Origin: a virus
Length of the DNA: 22,192 nt
Direction: 5' to 3' (one strand)
IMG/VR virus record: IMGVR_UViG_3300009173_003879
Span: 1-22,192 of that record
Shown: in pieces, positions 7,786-15,105 of the stretch
Position numbering within the stretch: the stretch's first letter is position 1
Layout: every line of letters starts with the position of its first letter
Program-made: the position numbers and the translations under genes
The notes under the pieces: model-generated
Told to the model about the DNA's origin: nothing
Databases searched by the model: none
The model's input: the letters and a program-made list of their open reading frames with translations, nothing else

Positions 7786-7899
7786 ATGTCTTGTTCGGAT
7801 TTTGGCCAGCTTATTGAGATATTGACAGGCATCTTTCTTTTGATAGGGGCAAAGAGTGATATACATTTCTCATCGAGGAAATATCGACTCAATCGATAG
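7786..7899 (+). CDS. Possible 37-residue membrane peptide
   Basis: A short frame whose residues 9-22 (LIEILTGIFLLIGA) could span a membrane. GGGAG lies only two bases before the ATG, closer than normal, and the frame overlaps the next gene by 44 bases. It may be spurious; it is listed because the 112 bases between the J-domain gene and the GDPD gene otherwise hold nothing I can identify. Confidence 0.22.
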   Translation: MSCSDFGQLIEILTGIFLLIGAKSDIHFSSRKYRLNR

Positions 7900-8308
7900 A
7901 AAAATAGAAAACAACCCGGGTTACATCCAGCGTGCATTAAGCACAGGTTACGATGTTGAAATAGATGTTTGGGTTATTGGTGAAGATATTTTTTTGGGTC
8001 ACGACGAACCTCAATATGAAACCGACTTAAGCTTTCTTGAATCTCCCGGGTTGTGGTGTCATGCTAAAAATTTAGTCGCCTTAGACTACATGATAAAAAA
8101 CAAAGTCCATTGTTTCTGGCATCAAAGAGATGATTATGCTCTGACAAGCAATGGCTTAATATGGACTTACCCAGGTAAACCAGTTACTAGTAAGTCTGTT
8201 ATAGTTTTAAAGAACAACGAGCTACAAGAATCGTATGTTACTAGTTTACGAAATTGTCACGGTATCTGTACTGACAATATCGAAAAAGTTAAAGATATCC
8301 TAAGTTAG
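7856..8308 (+). CDS. Short glycerophosphodiester phosphodiesterase-like (PI-PLC superfamily) protein
   Basis: A 150-residue protein with the start of the GDPD/PI-PLC TIM-barrel signature: ISHRGN at 4-9 (catalytic His6, Arg7), ENNPGYI, VEIDVW with Glu35 and Asp37 as likely metal ligands, and GHDEP with His49 as the second catalytic His. Typical GDPD enzymes are about 250 residues; this compact form also has WCHAKN and FWHQRDDY segments like those I recall from homologues near capsule genes. It would hydrolyse a phosphodiester of a glycerol- or polyol-phosphate type substrate. GTG start at 7856 with GGGG upstream. Its stop codon interleaves with that of the opposing nucleotidyltransferase gene (4-base overlap), suggesting the two strands were fitted tightly or arrived as one cassette. 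Confidence 0.75.
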   Translation: MIYISHRGNIDSIDRKIENNPGYIQRALSTGYDVEIDVWVIGEDIFLGHDEPQYETDLSFLESPGLWCHAKNLVALDYMIKNKVHCFWHQRDDYALTSNGLIWTYPGKPVTSKSVIVLKNNELQESYVTSLRNCHGICTDNIEKVKDILS

Positions 8309-9021
8309 TTTTTATTTTCAAGATAACGCCTTAGATCTTCCGGTGTTCCAATGCCCCACATTTCGTGAACATAAAAAGGTATTAAATCTTTGCCATCTCG
8401 AATGAGTTCGTTGTAGACCGGAGCGATGTAGAATTCGTTATTGACTCGGATGTTTTTTTCTATCATCTGTTTAGCGTACTTGACAAAATCCGAACCTTTT
8501 CGATACCAGTATATGCCACAAGTCGCGATATCTGATATCGGACGTTTCTCAGCAACTTCTGTTGCAAAACCTCTTGAGTTAGTTTTAATGAATGACCATT
8601 TAGGGTGAACAGCATTAAACGTAAAAACAATTCCAGAACACTTACTCAATGCTTTTAACATTCGAAAGTTCTGTGACGAATAATCAATGATCTGATCTGA
8701 GTTAGCTATGAGTAGATCTTCATCATTATCAATATGCTCTTCTGCTAATAAAGCTGTGCATGCAGCACCTTCAGTTAAACTATCAACTTTAACTATTTGG
8801 AACCTACCGTTAGTAATTCGATCAAGTGTATCAACAAGCCCTTCGTATTTTTCGATGTGTTCTTTTCTTACAAGGAAAATATACTCATTATTGAAATCTA
8901 GGTTTTCTACTACTGCTTGGATCATCGGTTTTCCGTCAACATCAATAAGTGGCTTTGGGAACGTGTATCCCTCTTTAATAAACCTGCTGCCTTCTCCCGC
9001 CATGGGTATTAAAATTTTCAC
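8305..9021 (-). CDS. Sugar-1-phosphate nucleotidylyltransferase (RmlA/GalU-type fold)
   Basis: Activates a sugar phosphate (or similar phosphorylated compound) with an NTP to give a nucleotide-sugar. The signature GxGxRF...FPKPL is present at residues 9-25, and Ser108-Asp109 in ANSDQ fills the metal-binding position. WGIGTPEDL near the C-terminus is the usual nucleotidyltransferase ending. 238 residues, so it lacks the C-terminal left-handed beta-helix of GlmU-like bifunctional forms. Start GTG at 9021, overlapping the upstream HAD gene by 4 bases (GTGA), so the two are translationally coupled. It is on the minus strand, unlike nearly everything else here. The sugar and base specificity cannot be deduced. 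Confidence 0.85.
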   Translation of the reverse strand: MKILIPMAGEGSRFIKEGYTFPKPLIDVDGKPMIQAVVENLDFNNEYIFLVRKEHIEKYEGLVDTLDRITNGRFQIVKVDSLTEGAACTALLAEEHIDNDEDLLIANSDQIIDYSSQNFRMLKALSKCSGIVFTFNAVHPKWSFIKTNSRGFATEVAEKRPISDIATCGIYWYRKGSDFVKYAKQMIEKNIRVNNEFYIAPVYNELIRDGKDLIPFYVHEMWGIGTPEDLRRYLENKN

Positions 9022-9650
9022 AATTTGTCCTTTTTAATATTTTCTAGAAATTTTGAAATATTCTTAAAGTTAACTTCATCCGGATTTTTCACTTTTAAGA
9101 CCTTGCATCCTGCAGCCTCCCCGGCTGCAATGCCTTTTGGAGAATCCTCTATTATGATTCCCTGTTCTGGCTTCAAGTTAAAGTTTTTTAGTATCGCTAA
9201 GTAACCCTCGGGGTCGGGTTTGGCTTTTGAGACATCTTGGTTTGTCACTATCATGTCGAGTTTTTTATAAATTCCAGTTTTCTCAAGCATAAGCTTAGCA
9301 GTTACTCTGATACTATTTGTGAAGCACGCAACAATATAGCCTTTATTCTTTAATTCATCGATTAGGTTTATTTTTTCTTCTCTCAAGCATGCGTGTTTCT
9401 CAATGATTGCGATTGTTTTTTCTTGCTTTAAGTTATAAATTTTTTCATGAAAATTTTCTTTTAAAATTCCAAGATCTGTAAGTTTCTTTAATTTAACCCT
9501 AGTCGGCAATCCATCGAAACTAGCGTAGTGATCGTCGATGCTTATTTCGTAGTCTGCTATATCTTTAAGCGCAGCATTCAACGACAGCCTGTGCCACTCA
9601 CACGCATCAACCAAAACACCGTCTAAATCGAATATTATAAGTTTTATCAC
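9018..9650 (-). CDS. HAD-superfamily phosphatase/phosphomutase (beta-phosphoglucomutase-like)
   Basis: A 210-residue HAD hydrolase with all four motifs: FDLDGVLVD with nucleophile Asp8 and Asp10, Thr/Ser of motif II in TNS (111-113), Lys144 in SKAKPDP, and Glu168-Asp169 in IEDSPKG. The helical cap between residues 15 and 80 is of the PGMB/Cof subfamily I type. It may dephosphorylate a sugar phosphate or move a phosphate to give the sugar-1-phosphate used by the coupled nucleotidylyltransferase. GTG start at 9650; it is the first gene of a two-gene minus-strand operon diverging from the DNA polymerase gene. Confidence 0.85.
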   Translation of the reverse strand: MIKLIIFDLDGVLVDACEWHRLSLNAALKDIADYEISIDDHYASFDGLPTRVKLKKLTDLGILKENFHEKIYNLKQEKTIAIIEKHACLREEKINLIDELKNKGYIVACFTNSIRVTAKLMLEKTGIYKKLDMIVTNQDVSKAKPDPEGYLAILKNFNLKPEQGIIIEDSPKGIAAGEAAGCKVLKVKNPDEVNFKNISKFLENIKKDKL

Positions 9651-9726
9651 AGAACAATTCTATCTTATGAAGATCCATTTTTTAATTAATAGAATATAAA
9701 ACATCACAGTAACATAAAGGTTCTAA
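9651..9726. promoter_or_regulatory. Divergent intergenic region between HAD gene and DNA polymerase
   Basis: The only divergent junction in the window, 76 bases and very AT-rich, so it should contain promoters for both directions. On the plus strand TAGAAT (9690-9695) and TATAAA (9695-9700) are possible -10 elements, but I see no good -35 partner at proper spacing. AAAGG at 9716-9720 is the ribosome-binding site of the polymerase gene. Promoter placement is inferred from gene orientation more than from sequence. Confidence 0.4.
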
Positions 9727-12700
9727 ATGAAGAAGACCCGTTTATCTCCACCGAGTCGTTTTGTATCGTTGCATTCACACGATGGTTTTTCTACTTTCGA
9801 TGGTTTGGGCTACCCACAAGAACACATAGATTTTGTGTTAGAAAACAAGATGGATGCGTGGTGTTTGACTAATCACGGTCATATGAATTCTTTCGCTCAC
9901 GCGTACTTACATTCTGAAAAGATTCGTAAAAAGGGAGTTGATTTTAAATTTGTTGCAGGGAGCGAGATGTATGTTCATCCCGACCTCGACATTTGGAAGC
10001 TTGATTATGAGATGGCAAAAGCCGCTAAGCGTGGCGATCGTGAAGCTATTGCTGTTTTAAGAGAGCAGAGGGAGAGTATTAGAACGCCACTCTTTGCGAA
10101 AGTAGACGGTGATGATGAGACTGTTGATCTCTCAACTGATGAGGGCAGCCTTACTATAGAGAATGAAGAAGAATCTAAGTCAGCCAAGTTTTACGATCCC
10201 ATCAAGCGCCGCCACCATTTAGTTGTCTTGCCAAAGACTTCTGTCGGTTTAGAGAGGTTATTTGGTTTAGTTTCTAAAGGTTATCTTGAAGGATTCTATA
10301 GATTTCCTCGTGTTGACTATAAGATGATAAAAGAAGCTGCTAAGGGAGACCACTTGATGATCTCAACAGCATGCCTTGGTGGCCCCTTATGTTACGAAGT
10401 GTTCAAACATTTACAGACAACTGAGTTCAATGATTTAAACCAGCTTTTGCTAGAAGATCCATCTTTGATGCTGAAGATCCAAGCTGGCGTCTCTAATTCT
10501 TATGATGCTTTAGCAGATGCTGTCGGTATAAAGAACGTCATGCTTGAGTTACAGTTTAACAAGCTTCCAGCTCAGCATCTAGTTAACAGAGCTATCATGC
10601 AGTTTGCTAAAGACCAGGGTTTGCAAGACCAGTTAGTCATAACAACTGACTCTCACTACTCTCGACCCGAGCACTGGCGTGAGCGCGAGATATATAAGAA
10701 GCTGGGTTGGCTTAATTTCAAAGATTTTGATCCGGACTCTTTACCAAAATCAAGCGAAGATTTGGCTTGTGAGCTTTACCCAAAGAATGCAGGTCAAGTC
10801 TGGGATTCTTATCTTAAAACTTCGGAAGGGATGGAGTTTTATGACGATCAATTGATCCATGATGCTATCTCTAGGACTCATGACATTGTGCACGAGGGAA
10901 TTGGAGATATCCATCCCGATCGTTCTATGAAGTTTCCATCTTATGTTACGCCAAAAGGAACTACTTCTAGCCAAGCGTTATTAAAAATGTGCAAAGAGGG
11001 TTTAGTTTCTCGTGGGTTACATGAGAATGAGATTTATATCAACCGATTAGTTGAAGAGTTGAGGATTATTAAAGGTAAAAACTTTTCAGAGTATTTTTTG
11101 ACAATGAAAGCGATTCTTGATATTGCACGTGATAAGATGCTCATAGGACCAGGCCGCGGCTCAGGAGCGGGTAGCTTAGTGAATTACGTTCTCAATATCA
11201 CTGATGTTGATCCAGTTAAGTATGGGCTTCTATTTGAGAGGTTTCTGTCTCCAGAACGTAATGAGCTACCAGATATTGATTCTGATGTTGCTGATCGCGA
11301 TGAGCTAATTACACTTCTTCGAGAGAGCTTTGGAGAATTTAATGTTATTCCAATTTCCAATTATAACACATTTAAACTGAAATCTCTTGTTAAAGATGTT
11401 TCAAGGTTTTATCGTGTTCCGTTTGAAGAAGCTAATAAAGCTTTAGCTCCGCTTGAAGTCGATGTCAAGCGCGGCCGAAGAAAAGATGCAAATTCAGAAG
11501 ACTCTTTCGATATCAAAATTGATGAAGCAATAAAATATTCAGAATCTTTGAGGAATTATCTTGATAAGCATCCGGAGATATTTAAGCCATTGAAGGTTTT
11601 GTTTAAGCAAAACAAAGCGTTGGGACGCCACGCGGGTGGTGTCATAATCTCCGAAAACATACCCGCTCGTATGCCGCTAATTTTGGCCCGTGGTGAGCCG
11701 CAAACGCCCTGGGTTGAGGGCATGAATTATAAGCATCTTGAAGAATTCGGTTGGGTTAAATTTGATCTTCTTGGTTTAGAGACTTTGAGGATCATTGAGC
11801 AAACTATTAACCTTATTCTAAGAAAAAGTGGTATTGAAGAACCGACATTCGGAGATACGAAATCTTGGTTTGATGAAAAAATGGCACCAAGCCAGATAGA
11901 TTTTAACGATCAGAAAGTGTATAAGAACGTCTATCACGCAGGAAAGTGGGCAGCAATATTTCAATGTACGCAGCGGGGCGCTCAAGCGCTTTTTAAGCGC
12001 GCCAAGCCAGAATCAATTATTGATATTGCTACCTTGACTTCTATCTATCGTCCAGGGCCTCTCAGTGCAAAGGTTGATAAACTTTACATCCAAGCGAAGA
12101 AAAATCCAAATTCTGTCGTTTATGGCCACCCGCTTATTGAACAATGTTTAAAAGAGACTTATGGTTGCATTATTTTTCAAGAGCAAGTCATGAATCTCTG
12201 CCACATCGTCGCTGGTATTCCAAAAGAAGAGTGTAATGCGATGAGAAAGATGATGAAACCGGTTGGTTCAGGTAACGAGAATATCGATAAAGCTAGAGCC
12301 CTTAAAGAAAAATTTATCTCGGGTTCTATTGCTAACGGTATTGATAAGCACATAGCAGAAGATCTTTACGAGAAGATTTTGTATTTTGCTGGGTATGGTT
12401 TCAACAAGTCTCATGCAGTATCGTATGCGATCAATTCTTACTACTGCGCATGGTTGATGACTTACTACGAAGAAGAGTGGATAACTTCTTATTTAGAAGC
12501 CGTTTCTTCTAATCCCAATAAGCTTTCAAAAGCACTTAGCGAAACAAAGAAGATGGGTTATAAGATCACGAAGATTGATATTAACAAAGCTGATCATCAC
12601 TGGGCTACAGTTGGTGATAAAATGCTGATGCCGTCTTTTCTTTCTTGCAAGGGAATAGGCATAGCTGCTATTAATGAGATTTTGGAAAAAAGACCATATT

Positions 12701-13323
12701 CTAATGTTGATAATTTGCTTTGGACAGACGAGGGCCAGTGGAAACATTCAAAGCTTAACAAGAGAACTCTTGAATCACTTCTTAAAATCAGAGCGCTAGA
12801 TTCTTTAGACTGGCAAGATTACTTTGGCTCTTACAAACACTTTCACGACGTCGCTAGCGAGAACTGGCCCCTTTTGAGAAAGAGGACAAAGAAGAATCCA
12901 CACCAGGGCAGGGATAACTTGAAAGAGTTATGTTTGGATTATTGCAGTGATACTGATTGGTCGATCAAAGAAAACATGGAGTTCGAAGAGTCTTTGCTGG
13001 GCACTATCAATGTTGGTAATTTAATTCCCGAGAAGTTGCTAAGCAAATTTGATGAGCTATCAATCCTTCCGATAGAAGAGTGGTCAGAGAAAAATCTGCA
13101 CTGGTTAGTTGCTATCAAGACGAACAAGAAGAAGACTAAAAATGGAAAGCCGTATTTCTTGATCGAAGCTATCGGTTCTAACGGTGAGAAGCACAGAATA
13201 TTCTGCTGGGGTACTGGTAATGACGCAGATCTCCCAGCTTATTCTTTATGCGTTGCTGAGTTAGATAAGTCGGATTTTGGTTTTTCAACTAATTGGAGAA
13301 AAACCAAGATTTTCGAGGTATAA
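9727..13323 (+). CDS. dnaE: DNA polymerase III alpha subunit (DnaE type, with PHP domain)
   Basis: The replicative polymerase (family C) that would copy the phage genome. It has an N-terminal PHP domain (about 10-320: LHSHDGFS at 15-22, LTNHGH at 47-52, GSEMYV at 78-83, TTDSHYS later). The palm contains GPGRGSGAGS and PDIDSD at 515-520, where Asp516 and Asp518 correspond to E. coli Asp401/Asp403, and the third acid is Asp680 in KFDLLGL. The fingers include IFQEQVMNL and GYGFNKSHAVSYA. A helix-hairpin-helix (CKGIGIAAINEIL) and a C-terminal OB-like region (VAIKTNKKKTKNGKPYF) complete the DnaE order. 1198 residues is full length. ATG with AAAGG six bases upstream. No proofreading exonuclease gene is in the window. 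Seven bases separate it from the next gene. Confidence 0.95.
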   Translation: MKKTRLSPPSRFVSLHSHDGFSTFDGLGYPQEHIDFVLENKMDAWCLTNHGHMNSFAHAYLHSEKIRKKGVDFKFVAGSEMYVHPDLDIWKLDYEMAKAAKRGDREAIAVLREQRESIRTPLFAKVDGDDETVDLSTDEGSLTIENEEESKSAKFYDPIKRRHHLVVLPKTSVGLERLFGLVSKGYLEGFYRFPRVDYKMIKEAAKGDHLMISTACLGGPLCYEVFKHLQTTEFNDLNQLLLEDPSLMLKIQAGVSNSYDALADAVGIKNVMLELQFNKLPAQHLVNRAIMQFAKDQGLQDQLVITTDSHYSRPEHWREREIYKKLGWLNFKDFDPDSLPKSSEDLACELYPKNAGQVWDSYLKTSEGMEFYDDQLIHDAISRTHDIVHEGIGDIHPDRSMKFPSYVTPKGTTSSQALLKMCKEGLVSRGLHENEIYINRLVEELRIIKGKNFSEYFLTMKAILDIARDKMLIGPGRGSGAGSLVNYVLNITDVDPVKYGLLFERFLSPERNELPDIDSDVADRDELITLLRESFGEFNVIPISNYNTFKLKSLVKDVSRFYRVPFEEANKALAPLEVDVKRGRRKDANSEDSFDIKIDEAIKYSESLRNYLDKHPEIFKPLKVLFKQNKALGRHAGGVIISENIPARMPLILARGEPQTPWVEGMNYKHLEEFGWVKFDLLGLETLRIIEQTINLILRKSGIEEPTFGDTKSWFDEKMAPSQIDFNDQKVYKNVYHAGKWAAIFQCTQRGAQALFKRAKPESIIDIATLTSIYRPGPLSAKVDKLYIQAKKNPNSVVYGHPLIEQCLKETYGCIIFQEQVMNLCHIVAGIPKEECNAMRKMMKPVGSGNENIDKARALKEKFISGSIANGIDKHIAEDLYEKILYFAGYGFNKSHAVSYAINSYYCAWLMTYYEEEWITSYLEAVSSNPNKLSKALSETKKMGYKITKIDINKADHHWATVGDKMLMPSFLSCKGIGIAAINEILEKRPYSNVDNLLWTDEGQWKHSKLNKRTLESLLKIRALDSLDWQDYFGSYKHFHDVASENWPLLRKRTKKNPHQGRDNLKELCLDYCSDTDWSIKENMEFEESLLGTINVGNLIPEKLLSKFDELSILPIEEWSEKNLHWLVAIKTNKKKTKNGKPYFLIEAIGSNGEKHRIFCWGTGNDADLPAYSLCVAELDKSDFGFSTNWRKTKIFEV

Positions 13324-13330
13324 TTTCTGT

Positions 13331-14155
13331 ATGAAAGAAATGAAATTCAATTCGCTAAATGATGTACTTTACTTTTATTCAACGCTATTGTTAGATGCTC
13401 CAGCAGTAAATGCTAGAGGATCTTCCCAGAAAGAGTTGATTTTTCAAAATTTTGAATTATCTGATCCGACTAACATTGATATCACGATACCAGTTAGAAA
13501 GTTCAACCCTCAATATGGCGTGGGTGAGTGGCTTTGGTATCTTTCAGCTAACAATTCTTCAAGAAATATCGGAAAGTTAGCAAAGATATGGAGAGTGATT
13601 TCTGATGAACACGGAGAAGTTGAGTCTAACTATGGTGTCTACTTAAAACCGCAATGGGCTTGGGTTAAGACCGAGCTGATGAACGATCCAGATACTCGAA
13701 GAGCTACCGCTGTGATAAATCAACCTTATCATAAGTACAAGAACAAGAGCGACTATCCCTGTACTCACTATGTGCAGTTTTTTATTAGAGATCAAAAACT
13801 GCACTTGGGTGTTAATATGCGTTCTAACGATCTAGTTTTCGGGTTGTGCAACGACGTTTTTACGTTTAGTTTATTTCAGCAAATGATGCTTAACGAATTA
13901 AACGCTGCTGGCATGGATCTAGCACTGGGCAGTTATTTTCACCATGCTGGTAGTTTGCATGTTTATGATAGACATTTTTCTATGATTGATAAAATTTCGA
14001 AATCTTCTATTGACAATCATTGCAATTTTTTTAGATTAAATAGCGAATTAACTTGGGAAAAAATGGTAGAAAATTTTAGCTTTCCAGCTATTGACATTGA
14101 AAAACCAGCGATTTATGATTATATTGATAACTGTACAAATGAGATTTTTTGTTAA
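13331..14155 (+). CDS. Thymidylate-synthase-fold enzyme, most like T4 gp42 dCMP hydroxymethylase
   Basis: 274 residues of the ThyA/dCMP hydroxymethylase family, which add a one-carbon unit to C5 of a pyrimidine monophosphate using methylene-tetrahydrofolate. Catalytic Cys144 (DYPCTHYVQF), Glu66 (GEWLWY), SNYGVY at 99-104 and HVYDRHF at 210-216 are visible. NMRSNDLVFG is nearly identical to the T4 gp42 segment NMRSNDVVFG, and the following residues place Asp175 at T4 Asp179, where thymidylate synthases have the Asn that selects dUMP. Asp there is the known determinant of dCMP recognition. It would make 5-hydroxymethyl-dCMP. I start at ATG 13331 (GAGGT upstream), since the longer frame runs back into the polymerase gene. 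An unusual thymidylate synthase or dCMP methylase is the alternative. Confidence 0.85.
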   Translation: MKEMKFNSLNDVLYFYSTLLLDAPAVNARGSSQKELIFQNFELSDPTNIDITIPVRKFNPQYGVGEWLWYLSANNSSRNIGKLAKIWRVISDEHGEVESNYGVYLKPQWAWVKTELMNDPDTRRATAVINQPYHKYKNKSDYPCTHYVQFFIRDQKLHLGVNMRSNDLVFGLCNDVFTFSLFQQMMLNELNAAGMDLALGSYFHHAGSLHVYDRHFSMIDKISKSSIDNHCNFFRLNSELTWEKMVENFSFPAIDIEKPAIYDYIDNCTNEIFC

Positions 14156-14157
14156 TC

Positions 14158-14445
14158 ATGGGTGATGAAAACAACATTTTAGAGAAAGCTAACTTCATCG
14201 TGAACCATCGTTCTGAGGAGAAAGAAAGGGAATACGGCCCTTTTGCTGACGGCATGCAACGAGCTGCTAAAATTGCAGCAGGCATGTCGGGAAAAGACAT
14301 TACAGCGCATGATATGTACATTGCTTTAGTCGCCCTTAAGCTAAGCCGCCAGAGTTATCATTTTAAAGATGATAATTTATTAGATGCCGTTGCTTACTTG
14401 GGAGCTTGGCATAATTTTATCAAGGAGGTAGACAGTGAAGAATAA
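14158..14445 (+). CDS. DUF6378-like phage protein
   Basis: 95 residues, all helical. The pattern ANFIVN-R-EE-E-YGPF at the start, MYIALVALKLSR in the middle and DDNLLDAVAYLGAW at the end resembles a widespread phage family (DUF6378, from memory) of unknown function that often sits among nucleotide-metabolism genes. I chose ATG 14158, two bases after the preceding stop; TTG at 14149 in the same frame is possible, and neither has a strong ribosome-binding site. It overlaps the next gene by 11 bases. Confidence 0.7.
   Translation: MGDENNILEKANFIVNHRSEEKEREYGPFADGMQRAAKIAAGMSGKDITAHDMYIALVALKLSRQSYHFKDDNLLDAVAYLGAWHNFIKEVDSEE
14422..14429 (+). promoter_or_regulatory. Near-perfect Shine-Dalgarno sequence before a GTG start
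   Basis: AAGGAGGT lies five bases before GTG at 14435, inside the end of the preceding gene. It is the strongest ribosome-binding site in the window and confirms the small GTG-initiated gene that follows. Confidence 0.75.
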
Positions 14446-14671
14446 AATTAATGATGATTTTGGCTTTTATGAGTCGCTTAAGAAGCATTACGAGTCTCAG
14501 AAAGCTCGAGCTATATCTACTATCAAACTTTATTTGCAGGAGCCTGTTGGAATAGGAGAACATTCTGACTTGCAAGTAGAGCTAGAGAAGTGGACCAATC
14601 AGTTAGCAACAGCAGACGAGTCGTTAACAGTTTTAGAAAAATATTTTGAAGTTCGAAAGCGCCAGACATGA
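14435..14671 (+). CDS. Small conserved-type phage protein (GIGEH motif)
   Basis: 78 residues, helical, with LYLQEPVGIGEHSDLQVELEK at the centre shortened here to its key element PVGIGEHSDL, followed by a helix that looks able to form a coiled coil. I recall similar short phage proteins with a P-x-GIGEH-x-D/E core, but none with known function. The perfect AAGGAGGT upstream sets the GTG start at 14435, and ATGA overlap couples it to the dUTPase gene. Confidence 0.68.
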   Translation: MKNKINDDFGFYESLKKHYESQKARAISTIKLYLQEPVGIGEHSDLQVELEKWTNQLATADESLTVLEKYFEVRKRQT

Positions 14672-15105
14672 AGATTTCAAAAATCAGGGATGTAAAAACT
14701 CCCACGAGAGGTACAGAAAAATCAGCGGGGATAGATTTTTTTGTTCCCGATGATATTACATCATGTTGTGTCCTTCCAAGAGATAGTGCGTGTATTCCCA
14801 GCGGCATAAAAGCAAATGTGCCAACCGGTTTCGCATTGATTGTTTTCAACAAAAGTGGAGTAGCTTTAAAGAGAAATTTAGCCGTCGGGGCATGCGTGAT
14901 AGATGAAGACTATCAGGGAGAGATTCACTTGCACGTTTATAATTTCGGTACAGAAACACAGATCATCGTCCCCGGAGAAAAACTAGTTCAGATGATTTTG
15001 CTTCCAGTTTTCTATGACAGAATAGAAGAAGTTTCAGAGAGTAATCTTTTTGAAAAAGAATCCAACCGTGGGGAGGGTGGTTTCGGAAGCACGGGTAATT
15101 TTTGA
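14668..15105 (+). CDS. dut: Trimeric dUTPase
   Basis: Hydrolyses dUTP to dUMP and pyrophosphate, keeping uracil out of DNA. All five trimeric dUTPase motifs are seen in 145 residues: I SAGIDFF (19-25), II NKSG (61-64, Lys replacing the more usual Arg), III VIDEDYQGE (78-85, catalytic Asp79, Tyr82), IV PGEKLVQ (102-108) and V RGEGGFGSTG (134-143). ATG at 14668 overlaps the preceding stop (ATGA). In a phage that replaces cytosine, T4 needs a dCTPase; whether this enzyme also accepts dCTP cannot be read from the motifs. Confidence 0.92.
   Translation: MKISKIRDVKTPTRGTEKSAGIDFFVPDDITSCCVLPRDSACIPSGIKANVPTGFALIVFNKSGVALKRNLAVGACVIDEDYQGEIHLHVYNFGTETQIIVPGEKLVQMILLPVFYDRIEEVSESNLFEKESNRGEGGFGSTGNF

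Noticed and set aside
8708-9037. 109-residue plus-strand frame opposite the nucleotidylyltransferase
   Set aside because: Ser-rich shadow translation opposite a gene with clear catalytic motifs; no independent support.
13277-13330. Upstream extension of the dCMP hydroxymethylase-like frame
   Set aside because: It would overlap the polymerase C-terminus with no ribosome-binding site; ATG 13331 has GAGGT upstream and begins where family similarity begins.
13331-14155. Calling this gene an ordinary thymidylate synthase (thyA)
   Set aside because: The dUMP-selecting Asn is Asp175 and the surrounding RSNDxVFG segment matches T4 gp42 better than ThyA, so the dCMP hydroxymethylase-like call is preferred, though not proved.
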